Below, one piece after another: positions 10,690 through 20,739 of a stretch of 64,000 bases of DNA. A model generated the notes under the pieces. The model did not search any database and had not been told where the DNA came from. It saw only the letters and a list, made by a program, of their open reading frames with translations. The stretch is from Acanthosepion esculentum (taxonomy: Eukaryota > Mollusca > Cephalopoda > Sepiida > Sepiidae). The first letter of the stretch is position 1, and every line of letters starts with the position of its first letter. The stretch spans positions 78,028,460-78,092,459 of the forward strand of contig OZ038485.1 in the NCBI GenBank assembly GCA_964036315.1, given 5' to 3'. The translations under genes were made by a program, and so were the position numbers.

Positions 10690-12720
10690 ACTTCAAGAGA
10701 TGCAGTAGAGGCATCTTTTAATTAAATAATTCCAAGGAAAACGAGACAAGAGAAGAAAAATGGATGACTAATGAAATTCTGGAGATGATGGAAAAGAGAC
10801 AATAAAAATGCCAAGGAATATAAAAAAGTACAGAACACTGAATAGAAAAATTAGAAATAAATATAGGCAGGTGTTGTAACTGAGTTATCAAAAACAACAT
10901 CAGAAAACCGGAAAGTTTATTACGTTTTGGAACAGGGAAACATAATATAGAATAGAAACTAGAGAAGAGAATGGTTAACCGTGAATGACTGTTTTCAGCA
11001 AAAACTACTGCTGCTACTGCTCCTCCTGCTACTCCTCTTGATGTAGGATTATTTTTATGTCTTTCGTCTAACGGCCGAGTCCAAACTTGTAGGGAAATAT
11101 CCTCCCTCACAACAACTGATTAAAGAGGAATGGCTCAATGACAGGTGTGCAGAGATAAAAAGAATGAGCATCAGAGATAAGACAAGTATACACAACAGAA
11201 TCATTCAATACACAGAAATATAGAAGGGCCAGAAATATTAAAGATTGAAGAAAGATCGGCACTATAGGAGGTAAACAAGGACAAGGTAGAAGGACCAGAT
11301 CTGGTTTAAAGGGAAATGCTCTCAGCCTTAGAGGATTTCGGCATTGACAACATCACAGGAATATGAAATGAAATGTATGACAGAGGTTATCTTAGTAGAT
11401 CCATCTTCGTAACGCTACCTAAGAAGCCAGGTGTAAAATGAATGCGAGCTCCATCGGACAGATACATAACAAAGTTAATAATCCGAATTCTGATGATTAG
11501 TGTGCGAACCAGAATTAGATCTAAAATAAGAAAAAAAAACAAACAAACAAAAAAAACAAAAAAACCGGTGTGGCTTTGACAAAGAAACTGGAACAAGAAA
11601 TGCTATATTTATGATTAGAATGGTATCGGATAGAAATATAAACGTAGAAAGATGTACACTTATGTTTTATAGATTATTCAAAAGCATTTAATAATGTACG
11701 ACACAAAGATCGATTCGAACTGAAAAACTAGATCTATTTGAGAAGAATTGTAGAATAATCCAGAATTTATAATGGGAGCAAAGAGCCTTCATTTGGATAG
11801 AAAATGAATGGGCTATATGTACAAAAATATAAATGGGCGTAGGACAAGAATGTTCATTCTTACCTGATTTATTCAACCTATGCAGCGAGGTTATCTGAAG
11901 GGAGCTGCAGACCTTACCAGGATTTATTATCGGTGGCCGTAAACTCAGCAATATGATATACAAATGACACTGTATTGATGGCAGACACGGAAGAAATCCT
12001 ACAGGAACTCCAACTTAGTAAAGGAAAGCGAGAAGAAAGGAAGCGACATCAACTGCAAGAAGACAGAATGTATGGTTGTCAGCAAGAGAGAAACTCAAGA
12101 TGCAGACTACGAATTGAATATGTCAAAATCAAATAAGTACAGAAGTTTAAATATTCGGAAAGTGGATGAAAAACAGAGGATGGAAAATGCGACACCGACA
12201 TCCGAAAGTACATTGGAATGTCAAAAAATGCATTCCAAATGTTAAGCAAGGTAATAAGAAACAGGAAAATGTTACAAACAAACAAAAAGTGCTGAATTGT
12301 TATGTAATATCAATCTTCTTACATGATAGCGGATACAGCACAGATGAAGAGAAAACTGAAGCCAACAGAAATGTGGTTCCACAGAAGAAGTCTGAGAATG
12401 CGATGGATGGAGTGCTTAAGCAACGAAGAAGGCTCAAGGAAAATTGAGACAAAAAGAGCACTCGTACTCAGTGTCAGAAACAGGTAACTGAAATTTCTTG
12501 GACACAAGATGAAGAAAGAGGACTTGGAGAATTTGATACTCACAGAACATATCGGAGGCAAAAGGCAGGACAAGGCAGCGGAATGGATTGCGGAACGTAA
12601 GGTGGGTGGCTTGGCAAAGGGATAAACGTTGCTAAGAGCTACAAGAAATAGATTATGGAATACCGTTATCGCTCAGGCCCTGATAGGACACGGTACACAG
12701 AAGAAGACGTAGGCCGACAC
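10690..12720 (+). mobile_element. RTE-like LINE, longest copy, inactivated
   Basis: Plus-strand copy of the same LINE family with RT landmarks in order: ETREEKWMTNEILEM-type linker near 10,740; KVEGPDL region near 11,285; RSIFVTLPKKPG near 11,398; CGFDKETGTRNAIF near 11,568; YRLFKSI near 11,668; VGQECSFLPDLFNLC near 11,840; YTNDTVLMADTE near 11,960, where the usual YADD is broken; and the C-terminal RKVHWNVKKCIPNVKQG and FLGHKMKKEDLENLILTEH regions to about 12,560. Frames shift often and internal stops are numerous. The catalytic aspartate pair is altered. Confidence 0.8.
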
Positions 12721-13553
12721 GAATATAACAGCTTAGCATTAATATTTCTCGTATATTGCGGTATATAAGAATCAACTTATGTTGAGCACAAAAAACGTTG
12801 TTAGAAAAGAAAATTGGTAAAGATTCCTTGGGCCTATTCTGGATTCTAGGTTTCAGATATCTTTTACGTGACACGTATAATGACATTATACGCGAAAACA
12901 TGAAAATTTGAAAATAATGAAATCGCTATAGCACAAAAACAAAACTCTTTTATAAGGGCTTACGAAAGCCGAAAGTATTCAGACAGTAGACAATTTATAT
13001 TTAAATATGTACCGGGAGCCAGAAAAAAGGTCCAAAATATAAAAAATAAATGAAATCCTTAACATCCCTTGCGTCCTGAGTATGACGGTAAACTACATCC
13101 GACAGCAAGGCCTCTGATCAGGAGGTTTTGAGGAGCGTGAAACCACCTCTTAATTGCTGGTGTTTCCAGGTCCACACTGACCTGGGGTGGTAGCACCTGT
13201 CAGAATTTCAGCCATGGGTAAATATTTAAACCCCAAACTGGGGTCAAAACACTATGAAAGTGTAAAAATGAGTTCTAATATCAGTAATTCATTTTTGGAA
13301 AAAATATTACACGCAATATATTTTTGAAAAAAAATTACCAGCAATACATTTTGAAAGAAAAACCTGCAATAAAAATCTTGTCGGCATTAAAAAACACATT
13401 GAGGTTGATATGCTGTAAAAAAAACCCCAAAACAAAAAACAAAACAAAAAAAAAAACAAAACAAAAAAAAACAAACAAAAACAAACCAAACCTAACATTC
13501 CCTTTGTCTTTAACCAAATTTGCATAAATGGAAAACTGCTACCCAAACACAAC

Positions 13554-13555
<2 letters not shown>
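12721..13555. other. No gene seen; small hairpins and A-rich tract
   Basis: Bases 13,060-13,250 look like part of a dispersed repeat with short hairpins (ccccaaactgggg; ggtccacactgacc). Positions 13,415-13,490 are an A/C-rich low-complexity tract. Short ORFs here are artefacts of that composition. Confidence 0.5.

Positions 13556-13616
<61 letters not shown>
13556..13616. repeat. (TA)n array
   Basis: Pure TA run. Confidence 0.95.
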
Positions 13617-13619
<3 letters not shown>

Positions 13620-13704
13620 AGAAAACAACTGAAAAGTTGCAAATTAAAAAAAATTGAATGTTTTTTGTGAAAGTATTTATTTATATTTTTTTTATATATA
13701 TATA

Positions 13705-13746
13705 TATTTGATATTTCAGATCTGCCCCGATCTTTCGTCAGAAATA
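13705..13746 (-). ncRNA. Hammerhead ribozyme-like motif
   Basis: Minus strand: helix I 5' strand TATTT (13,746-13,742), core CTGACGA (13,741-13,735), stem II AGATC/GATCT closing GGGGCA, then GAAA (13,717-13,714), TATC, and helix I 3' strand AAATA (13,709-13,705), which is the exact complement of TATTT. Conserved CUGANGA and GAAA boxes and predicted cleavage after UC are all present. Helix III is reduced to about one base pair, as reported for the hammerheads of Penelope-like elements. The position, just beyond the GIY-YIG ORF, fits. Activity is inferred, not shown. Confidence 0.7.
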
Positions 13747-13919
13747 AATTAAATAACTGTATTCAGAAGTTTGTTTACAAGTAGCGTCCGTCGCGAGACG
13801 CGGACGTCACGTGATGTGGAATGCAACTGTGTTTGAATATTTCTAACGTAAATCTAACGATAATATTTTAGATGTTGTTTAAAAAGTTTTTTTTTAACTA
13901 TATCTAAAAAAAAAAATTT

Positions 13920-14552
13920 TTAACTATTGAAATATTTATACAGATTTAAAATTTCCAAGTCTTTGTTTAACCCTAGTTTATATGTCTCTAATTTTAAAAT
14001 CCAGTATTTTTCTTTTTTTCTGCGTGTGTATGTGGAACTGAAATCGGAATCTATCAATAAAGATTTACAGTTGTCTAATGAGTGTCTTGATTGATTAAAG
14101 TGTTCAGCTATGGGGGAATAAGGATTGTTTTGACGTATGGATAGTTTATGATTGTTGAAGCGAAATCTAAAATTATTTCCAGATTCACCAATATATCCAC
14201 TATTGGAACATATTGTGCAGAATAAATAGTAGATTATGTTATGGCTATCACAGGTGAGGCGAGGTGGGTGTATCTTGATATTGGTGTTGGGTACAGAAAA
14301 TACACTATCGGTTATTAAGTGTTTGCAAACTAGACAACGAGTTTTGTTAGATTTGTAATTTCCTGATTGGTTTGAATTATTTAGATATTTGGTAGAGGTG
14401 AGGATAGCTGATAGGTTAGGTGATTGTTTCTTTGCATTAATGGGTGGTTTAGCGAAAATTTCTTTGATCTTTTTGTTTAACTGGAGGTTCTTGTAATCAT
14501 TTTTTAAATTGTGAATAAGTGTGTGGGAATATTGATTGTGGTTAAAAACCAT
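13920..14552 (-). CDS. Penelope-like GIY-YIG endonuclease ORF
   Basis: 210 codons. The N-terminal half is the linker after RT and has Cys pairs (RCLVCKHL). The GIY-YIG core follows: IIYYLFCTICSNSGYIGES, then the Arg-rich helix (NNFRFRFNNHKLSI), IAEHFN, and a C-terminal KEKYWILKLET. This nuclease nicks target DNA during Penelope-like retrotransposition. The start is nominal; in the intact element this would be the C-terminus of the RT polyprotein, whose upstream part is in another frame here. Confidence 0.85.
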   Translation of the reverse strand: MVFNHNQYSHTLIHNLKNDYKNLQLNKKIKEIFAKPPINAKKQSPNLSAILTSTKYLNNSNQSGNYKSNKTRCLVCKHLITDSVFSVPNTNIKIHPPRLTCDSHNIIYYLFCTICSNSGYIGESGNNFRFRFNNHKLSIRQNNPYSPIAEHFNQSRHSLDNCKSLLIDSDFSSTYTRRKKEKYWILKLETYKLGLNKDLEILNLYKYFNS

Positions 14553-14554
14553 GG

Positions 14555-15102
14555 GAATCCGATTGTTGTTTTGACTTTTCTTGTATGTGAGAAGTGTGTT
14601 ACGATTTATATGGATAGTTTTATTTAGTGCTTCTTTTATTATATTTATTCATTTCAGGAATAGTTTTGTTAAGTTATTAATGTTGTGTAGAAAATCTAGA
14701 CGGTCTGAGCATATGCGTTTGATTCTTAGAAATGAGTTGTATACGATAGATTTTTTTTAATTTAAGAGGATGACAGCTGCTGAAGTGTAGGAATTTATGC
14801 TGGTTTGTGGGTTTGTTGTATAGACTGGTAGAAAGTGTGTGTTTGTTTAATTTTATCATAAGGTCTAAGAAAGGGACGGATGTGTATTAATGCTCCATGG
14901 TAAATTTAATTGTATCGTGGAAGTTGTTGCAGAAAGTAAAAATGTTTTTTGATTTTTCTGATCCATGAGTCCATAATAAGAAAATGTCATCAATATATCT
15001 AAAATAATGTAATGGTTTAAATTCTGAATTGTCTAGTATCTTCCTTTCTAGAATGTGCATAAAGATATTAGCATAGCTAGGTGTATACGTGGCTTCTCAT
15101 TA
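14555..15102 (-). pseudogene. Penelope-like RT, C-terminal half, broken
   Basis: Minus-strand translation across several frames gives FRYIDDIFLLWTHGS (RT active-site DD) near 14,960-15,010, IKFTMEH with a stop near 14,890, VPFLDLMIKL near 14,860 and KPTNQHKFLHFSSCHP near 14,770-14,820. This is the usual order for this RT. Frameshifts separate the pieces. Confidence 0.8.
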
Positions 15103-15103
15103 T

Positions 15104-15104
15104 G

Positions 15105-15166
<62 letters not shown>
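15104..15166. repeat. (TA)n array truncating Penelope-like element 1
   Basis: Pure TA run directly abutting the broken 5' side of the element. Confidence 0.95.
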
Positions 15167-15169
<3 letters not shown>

Positions 15170-15676
15170 CTGGCCACTCGTATCCAAGGATACCCGGCTA
15201 CTGAGGCGGCTAACTAAGCTCGTTGCAGACGTTTGCTCAGGCACATTTGTGTTTGTTCAGCACCCACTGAGCCCACCTGTGATTTATACTGCAACTATGC
15301 TGGGAGAGAGCGCGTTATCTAGCGTGATCAACAGTCTCAAACCCGCAACGATGACTTGTGACTTCATGCTTCCCAATGGTTCCGTCTACCCAATTTCACT
15401 CACAAGACTTGGGTCAATCCGTTGTATGGTTTTCAGGCACTTTCCAGGCACACAGGGATCGCCCCTCCAGACCGACAGCATCACAAAAGATGCTTAAAAT
15501 GTTGAGCTTTAGCTTCCAGACATTTATTAGTACAGCGAAATGCTGCTTGAGCCACGTCGGCTAAAATGTCCAGTGGGATGGCTGCATATTTTTCAATTTC
15601 TTGTCTATGGGCTGCCAACATAGACGGTTCTCTGCAATAGACAATATCCTTTAGGGTCCGCCAGTGTTATCGCAAT
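15167..15676. other. GC-richer block of unknown origin
   Basis: Noticeably less AT-rich than its surroundings, with an open plus frame through most of it (ends about 15,497). The translation (GWPLVSKDTRLLRRL...) has no family features I recognise. Probably a fragment of another repeat. Confidence 0.35.
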
Positions 15677-15759
15677 TTGATAAAACTACGAAAGACAAAT
15701 TTTTCCTTTTCTGAAGTGTGTAAACATTTCTTTGTCGAACTGTATATATATATATATAT

Positions 15760-17235
15760 ATATATAAGGAACAAACACAAAAAGGTCCTATGTGATAATT
15801 CTCATGGCATTGCACTTCTAAGTATCACTGGCAAAATTGTCGCTTGTGTTATTCTCAACAGAATAATCAAATATCTCATTGATGACATCTATTCCGAATC
15901 TCAGTCTGGCTTTCGTTCAGGTCGTGGAACCATTGGCATGATTTTTTCATTTCGTTAGGTTGCTGAGAAAGTCCGCGAGAAGAACCATGAACTCTATACC
16001 GTCTTTATCGATCTGATCAAAGCGTTTGACACTATAAACAAAGGTGCTTCTGGAAAGTATTGAAAAATCTTGGCATACCTGAAAGTATGCTAAATGTCAT
16101 CATCTCGTTTCATGAAGGAATGAAAGCATCTGTTATATATAGTGAAGAGATTTCAGAAATCTTTGATGTAACAAATGGCACAAGACGAGGTTGTGTCATG
16201 GCTCCTTCTTTTCGCTCTTGCTGCGCCATGCATTTAGTGATCTTGATATGGGTGTAAATTTTGAATTCTTCACAAGTGGCAGCCTCTTTAACCATCAGCG
16301 TTTTAATTCAAAATCATTGACTCGAGCAAGCATTATTCGTGATCTTTTTTTGCTGATGACGCGGTGATCGTGACCACCTAAATCGAAGAAACTCGAGCAC
16401 TTGTCAATCGTTTTTTCCACCGCTTGCAACGCATTCAGATTAACTATAAGCATAAAGAAAACTGAAGTTGTCCATCAACCAAGGCGTATACCTAAGCAGG
16501 TCAAGGATGTAAAGCAAAAATCACCTGCCCATATCTTTCCAATTGTTCCCATTCCTGTTGGCAGCAACAACCTGAAGTATGTGAAATCATTCGCGTACTT
16601 AGGAAGCAAAGTCAATTCAAGTGCCTCTTTGGATGACGAAATAGTTAACCAAATATCAAAGGCAACCAATGCTTTTGGGAAGCTTAAGCATCGTCTATGG
16701 GATGTTCATGGGATTTCACTGAAAATGAGTGACTATCGAGCAGTCATTCTCACTAAACTTCTTTATGGGTCAGAATCATGGGCGCCATACAGGACGCACA
16801 TCAGATGGGCTGGTCATGTCCTCAGAATGAGGGATGATCGGATGCCGAAAATCCTCATGTATAACCAACTTTTTCATGGTAAGTGAAACGTAGGCAGTCC
16901 TTGGTTACTCTTCAAGGATAAACTTAAATACAATTTAATTGATGAAAACATCCTTATAGAGGAGTTCGAACTTGCTGTTGAAAATCGAGCAAACTGGAGA
17001 AACACCTGCTACCGGGATATAACTAACTTTGAAAAGAATCGTCTCAACCATCTGAGAGAATTAAGAATTAACACTAAATCTTGTGCTAATACATCATCCC
17101 ATATGACGGTCAACTCTTCAGTATGTCCTTCGTGTGGATTTGTTTGCAAATCCCGTGCAGGATTGTTGTCTCATACGAAACATAAACGTAAAAACTACAC
17201 TGAAAGACAGTCACACGTCGAAAACGACGGGAGAG
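15760..17235 (+). mobile_element. Second LINE family, RT plus C2H2 zinc finger, broken
   Basis: Plus-strand translation gives RT motifs in order: DNSHGIALLSITGKIVA, SQSGFRSGRGTIGMIF, LYTVFIDLIKAFDT, FHEGMKASVIYSEE, TNGTRRGCVMAP, FADDAVIV region (degenerate, near 16,350), FAYLGSKVNSSASLDDEI, FGKLKHRLWD and LLYGSESWAPYR. A deletion then joins directly to THIRWAGHVLRMRDDRMP. Near 17,110-17,210 the C-terminal finger CPSCGFVCKSRAGLLSHTKH survives. Frames change at least three times. Distinct from the RTE-like and jockey-like families in this window. Confidence 0.82.
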
Positions 17236-17337
17236 TCCATCATATATATATATTGTTACACCGGCCTTTCTAACACAAGGGAATTACACCGGTTCTCACT
17301 ATATATAGTGCCAGTAATACCTACCCGGGGTGTGTAA

Positions 17338-17604
17338 GCAGCGACAGTCCTTTTTGGACGTCTCAGCTGTTCGGTCGAACTCTCTGCCTCTGAGGCAGAG
17401 GGGAACTCTCTGCCTTTGGGCAGAGAGGAACTCGGACGAGGCTCCGCCGAAGGGCAGAGCCTCGTTCGGGGAGGTTGACCTGCCCGATCCCGTTTATACG
17501 GGATCTACGGGCTATTTTTTGGCCGAGCCTACGGGCTCGGGTACCCCACTTTAAACCCGGCCTTGTGCCACATCTGTCCCTCGTGGGGAGGACACTAAAT
17601 ACTG
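17338..17604 (+). repeat. Hairpin-rich LTR unit A1
   Basis: Starts gtaagcagcgacagtcc and carries consecutive small inverted repeats: gcctctgaggc, ctctgccTTTGggcagag, gaggct...agcctc, cccgtttatacggg, gagcctacgggctc. Near-identical units recur at 19,286-19,548 and 19,549-19,815, and related ones on the minus strand at 30.05-30.8 kb. Confidence 0.85.
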
Positions 17605-17660
17605 TAAGCAGCGACAGTCCTTTTTGGACGAGAGGGAATCACTCGGTCTCTACGCGGTCC

Positions 17661-19285
17661 CAAGGCTAAGATCAAAGTGTAGTATCTGTTCGCAGATTGC
17701 TCACTGAATGATCGCCTATGGGGCCGGGATTCCTTCTCCGATACGGGCCGGCGGCAGGGATTCGTCCCTGCGCTGGTGGTATCGTGGCTATGTCTGACTA
17801 GCTATGACCAGCTCTGACCAGCTCTGACCAGCTTGGACAAGCTATGACCAGCTAAGACCAGCCAAGACCAGCTATGACTAGCTAAAGCCAAAGCACTGCG
17901 ACCCGGGTGAAAACTCGGGTCCATTCCCCCTCCCTTCCCACGTTAAACTCCGACCTTGTGTCACAACCTGGCCATGTGGGAGGTCAAGTAAATCCCAAGG
18001 CTAAGATCAAAGTGTAGTATCTGTTCGCAGATTGCTCTCTGAATGATCGCCTATGGGGCCGGGATTCCTTCTCCGATACGGGCCGGCGGCAGGGATTCGT
18101 CCCTGCGCTGGTGGTATCGTGGCTACGTCTGACTAGCTATGACCAGCTCTGACCAGCTCTGACCAGCTTGGACAAGCTATGACCAGCTATGACCAGCTAA
18201 GACCAGCCAAGACCAGCTATGACTAGCTAAAGCCAAAGCACTGCGACCCGGGTGAAAACTCGGGTCCATTCTCCCTCCCCTTCCCACGTTAAACTCGACC
18301 TTGTGTCACAACCTGGCCATGTGGGAGGTCAAGTAAATCCCAAGGCTAAGATCAAAGTGTAGTATCTGTTCGCAGATTACTCTCTGAATGATCGCCTATG
18401 GGGCCGGGATTCCTTCTCCGATACGGGCCGGCGGCAGGGATTCGTCCCTGCGCTGGTGGTATCGTGGCTATGTCTGACTAGCTATGACCAGCTCTGACCA
18501 GCTCTGACCAGCTTGGACAAGCTATGACCAGCTAAGACCAGCCAAGACCAGCTATGACTAGCTAAAGCCAAAGCACTGCGACCCGGGTGAAAACTCGGGT
18601 CCATTCCCCCTCCCTTCCCACGTTAAACTCCGACCTTGTGTCACAACCTGGCCATGTGGGAGGTCAAGTAAATCCCAAGGCTAAGATCAAAGTGTAGTAT
18701 CTGTTCGCAGATTACTCACTGAATGATCGCCTATGGGGCCGGGATTCCTTCTCCGATACGGGCCGGCGGCAGGGTTTCGTCCCTGCGCTGGTGGTATCGT
18801 GGCTATGTCTGACTAGCTATGACCTGCTCTGACCAGCTTGGACAAGCTATGACCAGCCAAGACCAGCCAAGACCAGCTATGACTAGCTAAAGCCAAAGCA
18901 CTGCGACCCGGGTGAAAACTCGGGTCCATTCCCCCTCCCTCCCCACGTTAAACTCCGACCTTGTGTCACAACCTGGCCCTGTGGGAGGTCAAGTAAATCC
19001 CAAGGCTAAGATCAAAGTGTAGTATCTGTTCGCGGATTGCTCACTGAATGATCGCCTATGGGGCCGGGATTCCTTCTCCGATACGGGCCGGCGGCAGGGA
19101 TTCGTCCCTGCGCTGGTGGTATCGTGGCTACGTCTGACTAGCTATGACCAGCCAAAGACCAGCTATGACCAGCTAAAGCCAAAGCACTGCGGCCCGGGTG
19201 AAAACTCGGGTCCATTCCCCCTCCCTTCCCACATTAAACCCTGACCTTGTGTCACAACCTGACCCTGTGGGAGGTCAAGTAAATC
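17661..19285 (+). repeat. Five tandem units with a U2-snRNA-like segment
   Basis: Units start at 17,661, 17,997, 18,341, 18,676 and 19,001 (spacing 336, 344, 335, 325). Each begins with aaggctaagatcaaag then tgtagtatctgttc. Apart from one extra A this matches the 5' region of U2 snRNA that includes the branch-point-recognition sequence GUAGUA. Then follow a UUCG-loop hairpin (caggga-TTCG-tccctg), a variable run of 10-bp tgaccagcta repeats and a gacccg...cgggtc hairpin. Unit length differences come from the 10-bp repeat count. Confidence 0.88.
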
Positions 19286-19815
19286 AACAGTCCTTTTTGG
19301 ACGTCTCAGCTATTCGGTCGAACTCTCTGCCTCTGAGGCAGAGGGGAACTCTCTGCCTTTGGGCAGAGAGGAACTCGGACGAGGCTCCGCCGAAGGGCAG
19401 AGCCTCGGTCGAGGTGGTTGACCACCCCGATCCCGTTTATACGGGTTCTACGGGCAATTTTTGCCCGAGCCTACGGGCTCGGAAAGCCCACATTAAACCG
19501 GCCTTGTGCCACATTCGACACATGTGGGCGTGTTGTTAAACATTGTGTAAGCAGCGACAGTCCTTTTTGGACGTCTCAGCTAGCCGGTCGAACTCTCTGC
19601 CTCTGAGGCAGAGGGGAACTCTCTGCCTTTGGGCGGGAAGGAACCCGGACGAGGTTCCGCCGAAGGGCAGAGCCTCGTTCGGGGAGGTTGACCACCCTGA
19701 TCCCGTTTATACGGGTTCTACGGGCAATTTTTGCCCGAGCCTACGGGCTCGGAAGCCCACATTAAACCGGCCTTGTGCCACATTTGACACACGTGGGCGT
19801 GTTAATAAACATCGT
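19286..19815 (+). repeat. Hairpin-rich LTR units A2 and A3
   Basis: Two tandem copies of the A1 unit, with point differences. Each ends with cacattaaaccggcc, ttgtgccacatt and a gtgggcgtgtt segment before the next gtaagcagcgacag. ORFs reading through them are compositional, not coding. Confidence 0.88.
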
Positions 19816-19953
19816 AAGCAGCGACAGTACTACAACTGCCTAGCTGAGTAGTACCCGTTTCCTACCTTTGTATCTGTGATGTTAAATACACTTGTTCCTT
19901 AAACCAACCTCGACTTGATTTTCTTATTTTTACTATTGTGCCACGACACAACA

Positions 19954-20739
19954 GATTGGCGACGTCGAAATCGAAACGATATCACTGCAGACAATCACCT
20001 AAAGTGATTGAAATACAAGGATTCGCAAGATTTTTACGGCAAAACACCTTCGTCATTTCAAACAGATATTTGGATACGCAAGGATTAATAGCAAATTAAT
20101 TACTACAATAGTAATTTGGCGACGTAAAAAAAACAAAAAAAACAAAAAAAAACAAACAAAAACTTGCTACCAAAAGTCTACAGCGTGAGAACGCGAATAA
20201 TATTGTCAATTATTAAAATAATTGAAAATACTGACACCAAGTGTTTCGAAAAAAAAAAAGGTTCACTGCTTTTTTTCACAAGAAACCAGAGTTTTTTTTC
20301 ACGGTAAGATTTTTTTTTCTCTCCTCTTCAAAGTTAAATGATTTGTCGAGTGAAAAATATATATTCGCGTAAGTCATTTGTGCTTAACAAAGACTGTTAA
20401 ATATTCGAGTCATATTTGTGCAAAACCATAAAGAGGTTGAAAAAAAAAATTTGTGACTTTCCCATTAGTCGACACTCCTTAAAGCGACGGACTTTTTTTT
20501 TTTACGAGAAATACCGCATGCAACAAATGACATTTGCAAAATTATTTTTTTGTAACAAAGAAAAACTTGGATTGACTTTTTGGCTAAGAAATAATATATT
20601 TCTTGTTTGTGTATTAGTTGAGCAAACTAATTTTATTAAGCAAGCCCTGGGAAAACTGATTTTTTAATACAAGTGTAAACTGTATAGTGCGTAAATTGAA
20701 TTCGTACCATGGACGCAGAATTAAGAGTCTCTTCTTCAA
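19954..20739 (+). other. Leader of Gypsy element 1
   Basis: Primer-site-like GATTGGCGACGTC directly after the LTR, then AT- and homopolymer-rich untranslated sequence. A second ttggcgacgt sits near 20,117-20,126. An ATG at 20,709 (MDAELR) is the likely original gag start by analogy with element 2, but it is now one frame away from the long ORF. Confidence 0.6.

Larger units (their letters stand above)
13700..15102 (-). mobile_element. Penelope-like element 1 (RT end plus GIY-YIG endonuclease)
   Basis: Minus-strand element with order RT, GIY-YIG endonuclease, then a terminal hammerhead-like motif: the layout of endonuclease-bearing Penelope-like retroelements. The 5' RT half is missing, cut off at the (TA)n array at 15,104. 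It is a partial and probably inactive copy. Confidence 0.85.
17254..19953 (+). repeat. Long 5' LTR of Gypsy element 1 with internal tandem arrays
   Basis: Begins TGTTACACC and ends GACACAACA, followed by a primer-site-like GATTGGCGACGTC. The end is fixed by the identical 44 bp at 22,828-22,871. Inside: one hairpin-rich unit (17,338-17,604), five roughly 325-344-bp units (17,661-19,285), two more hairpin-rich units (19,286-19,815), then a unique tail. A TATA-like tatatatag lies near 17,300. The left limit is inferred from TG and from the start of the GC-rich sequence. Confidence 0.7.

Noticed and set aside
17661..19285. CRISPR-like array
   Set aside because: Units are 325-344 bp with no short repeat/unique spacer structure; eukaryotic LTR context.
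17330..19851. Plus ORFs of 64-113 codons with repeated LCLWAERN-type sequences
   Set aside because: They fall in hairpin-rich LTR tandem units and repeat with them; GC-rich composition keeps frames open.
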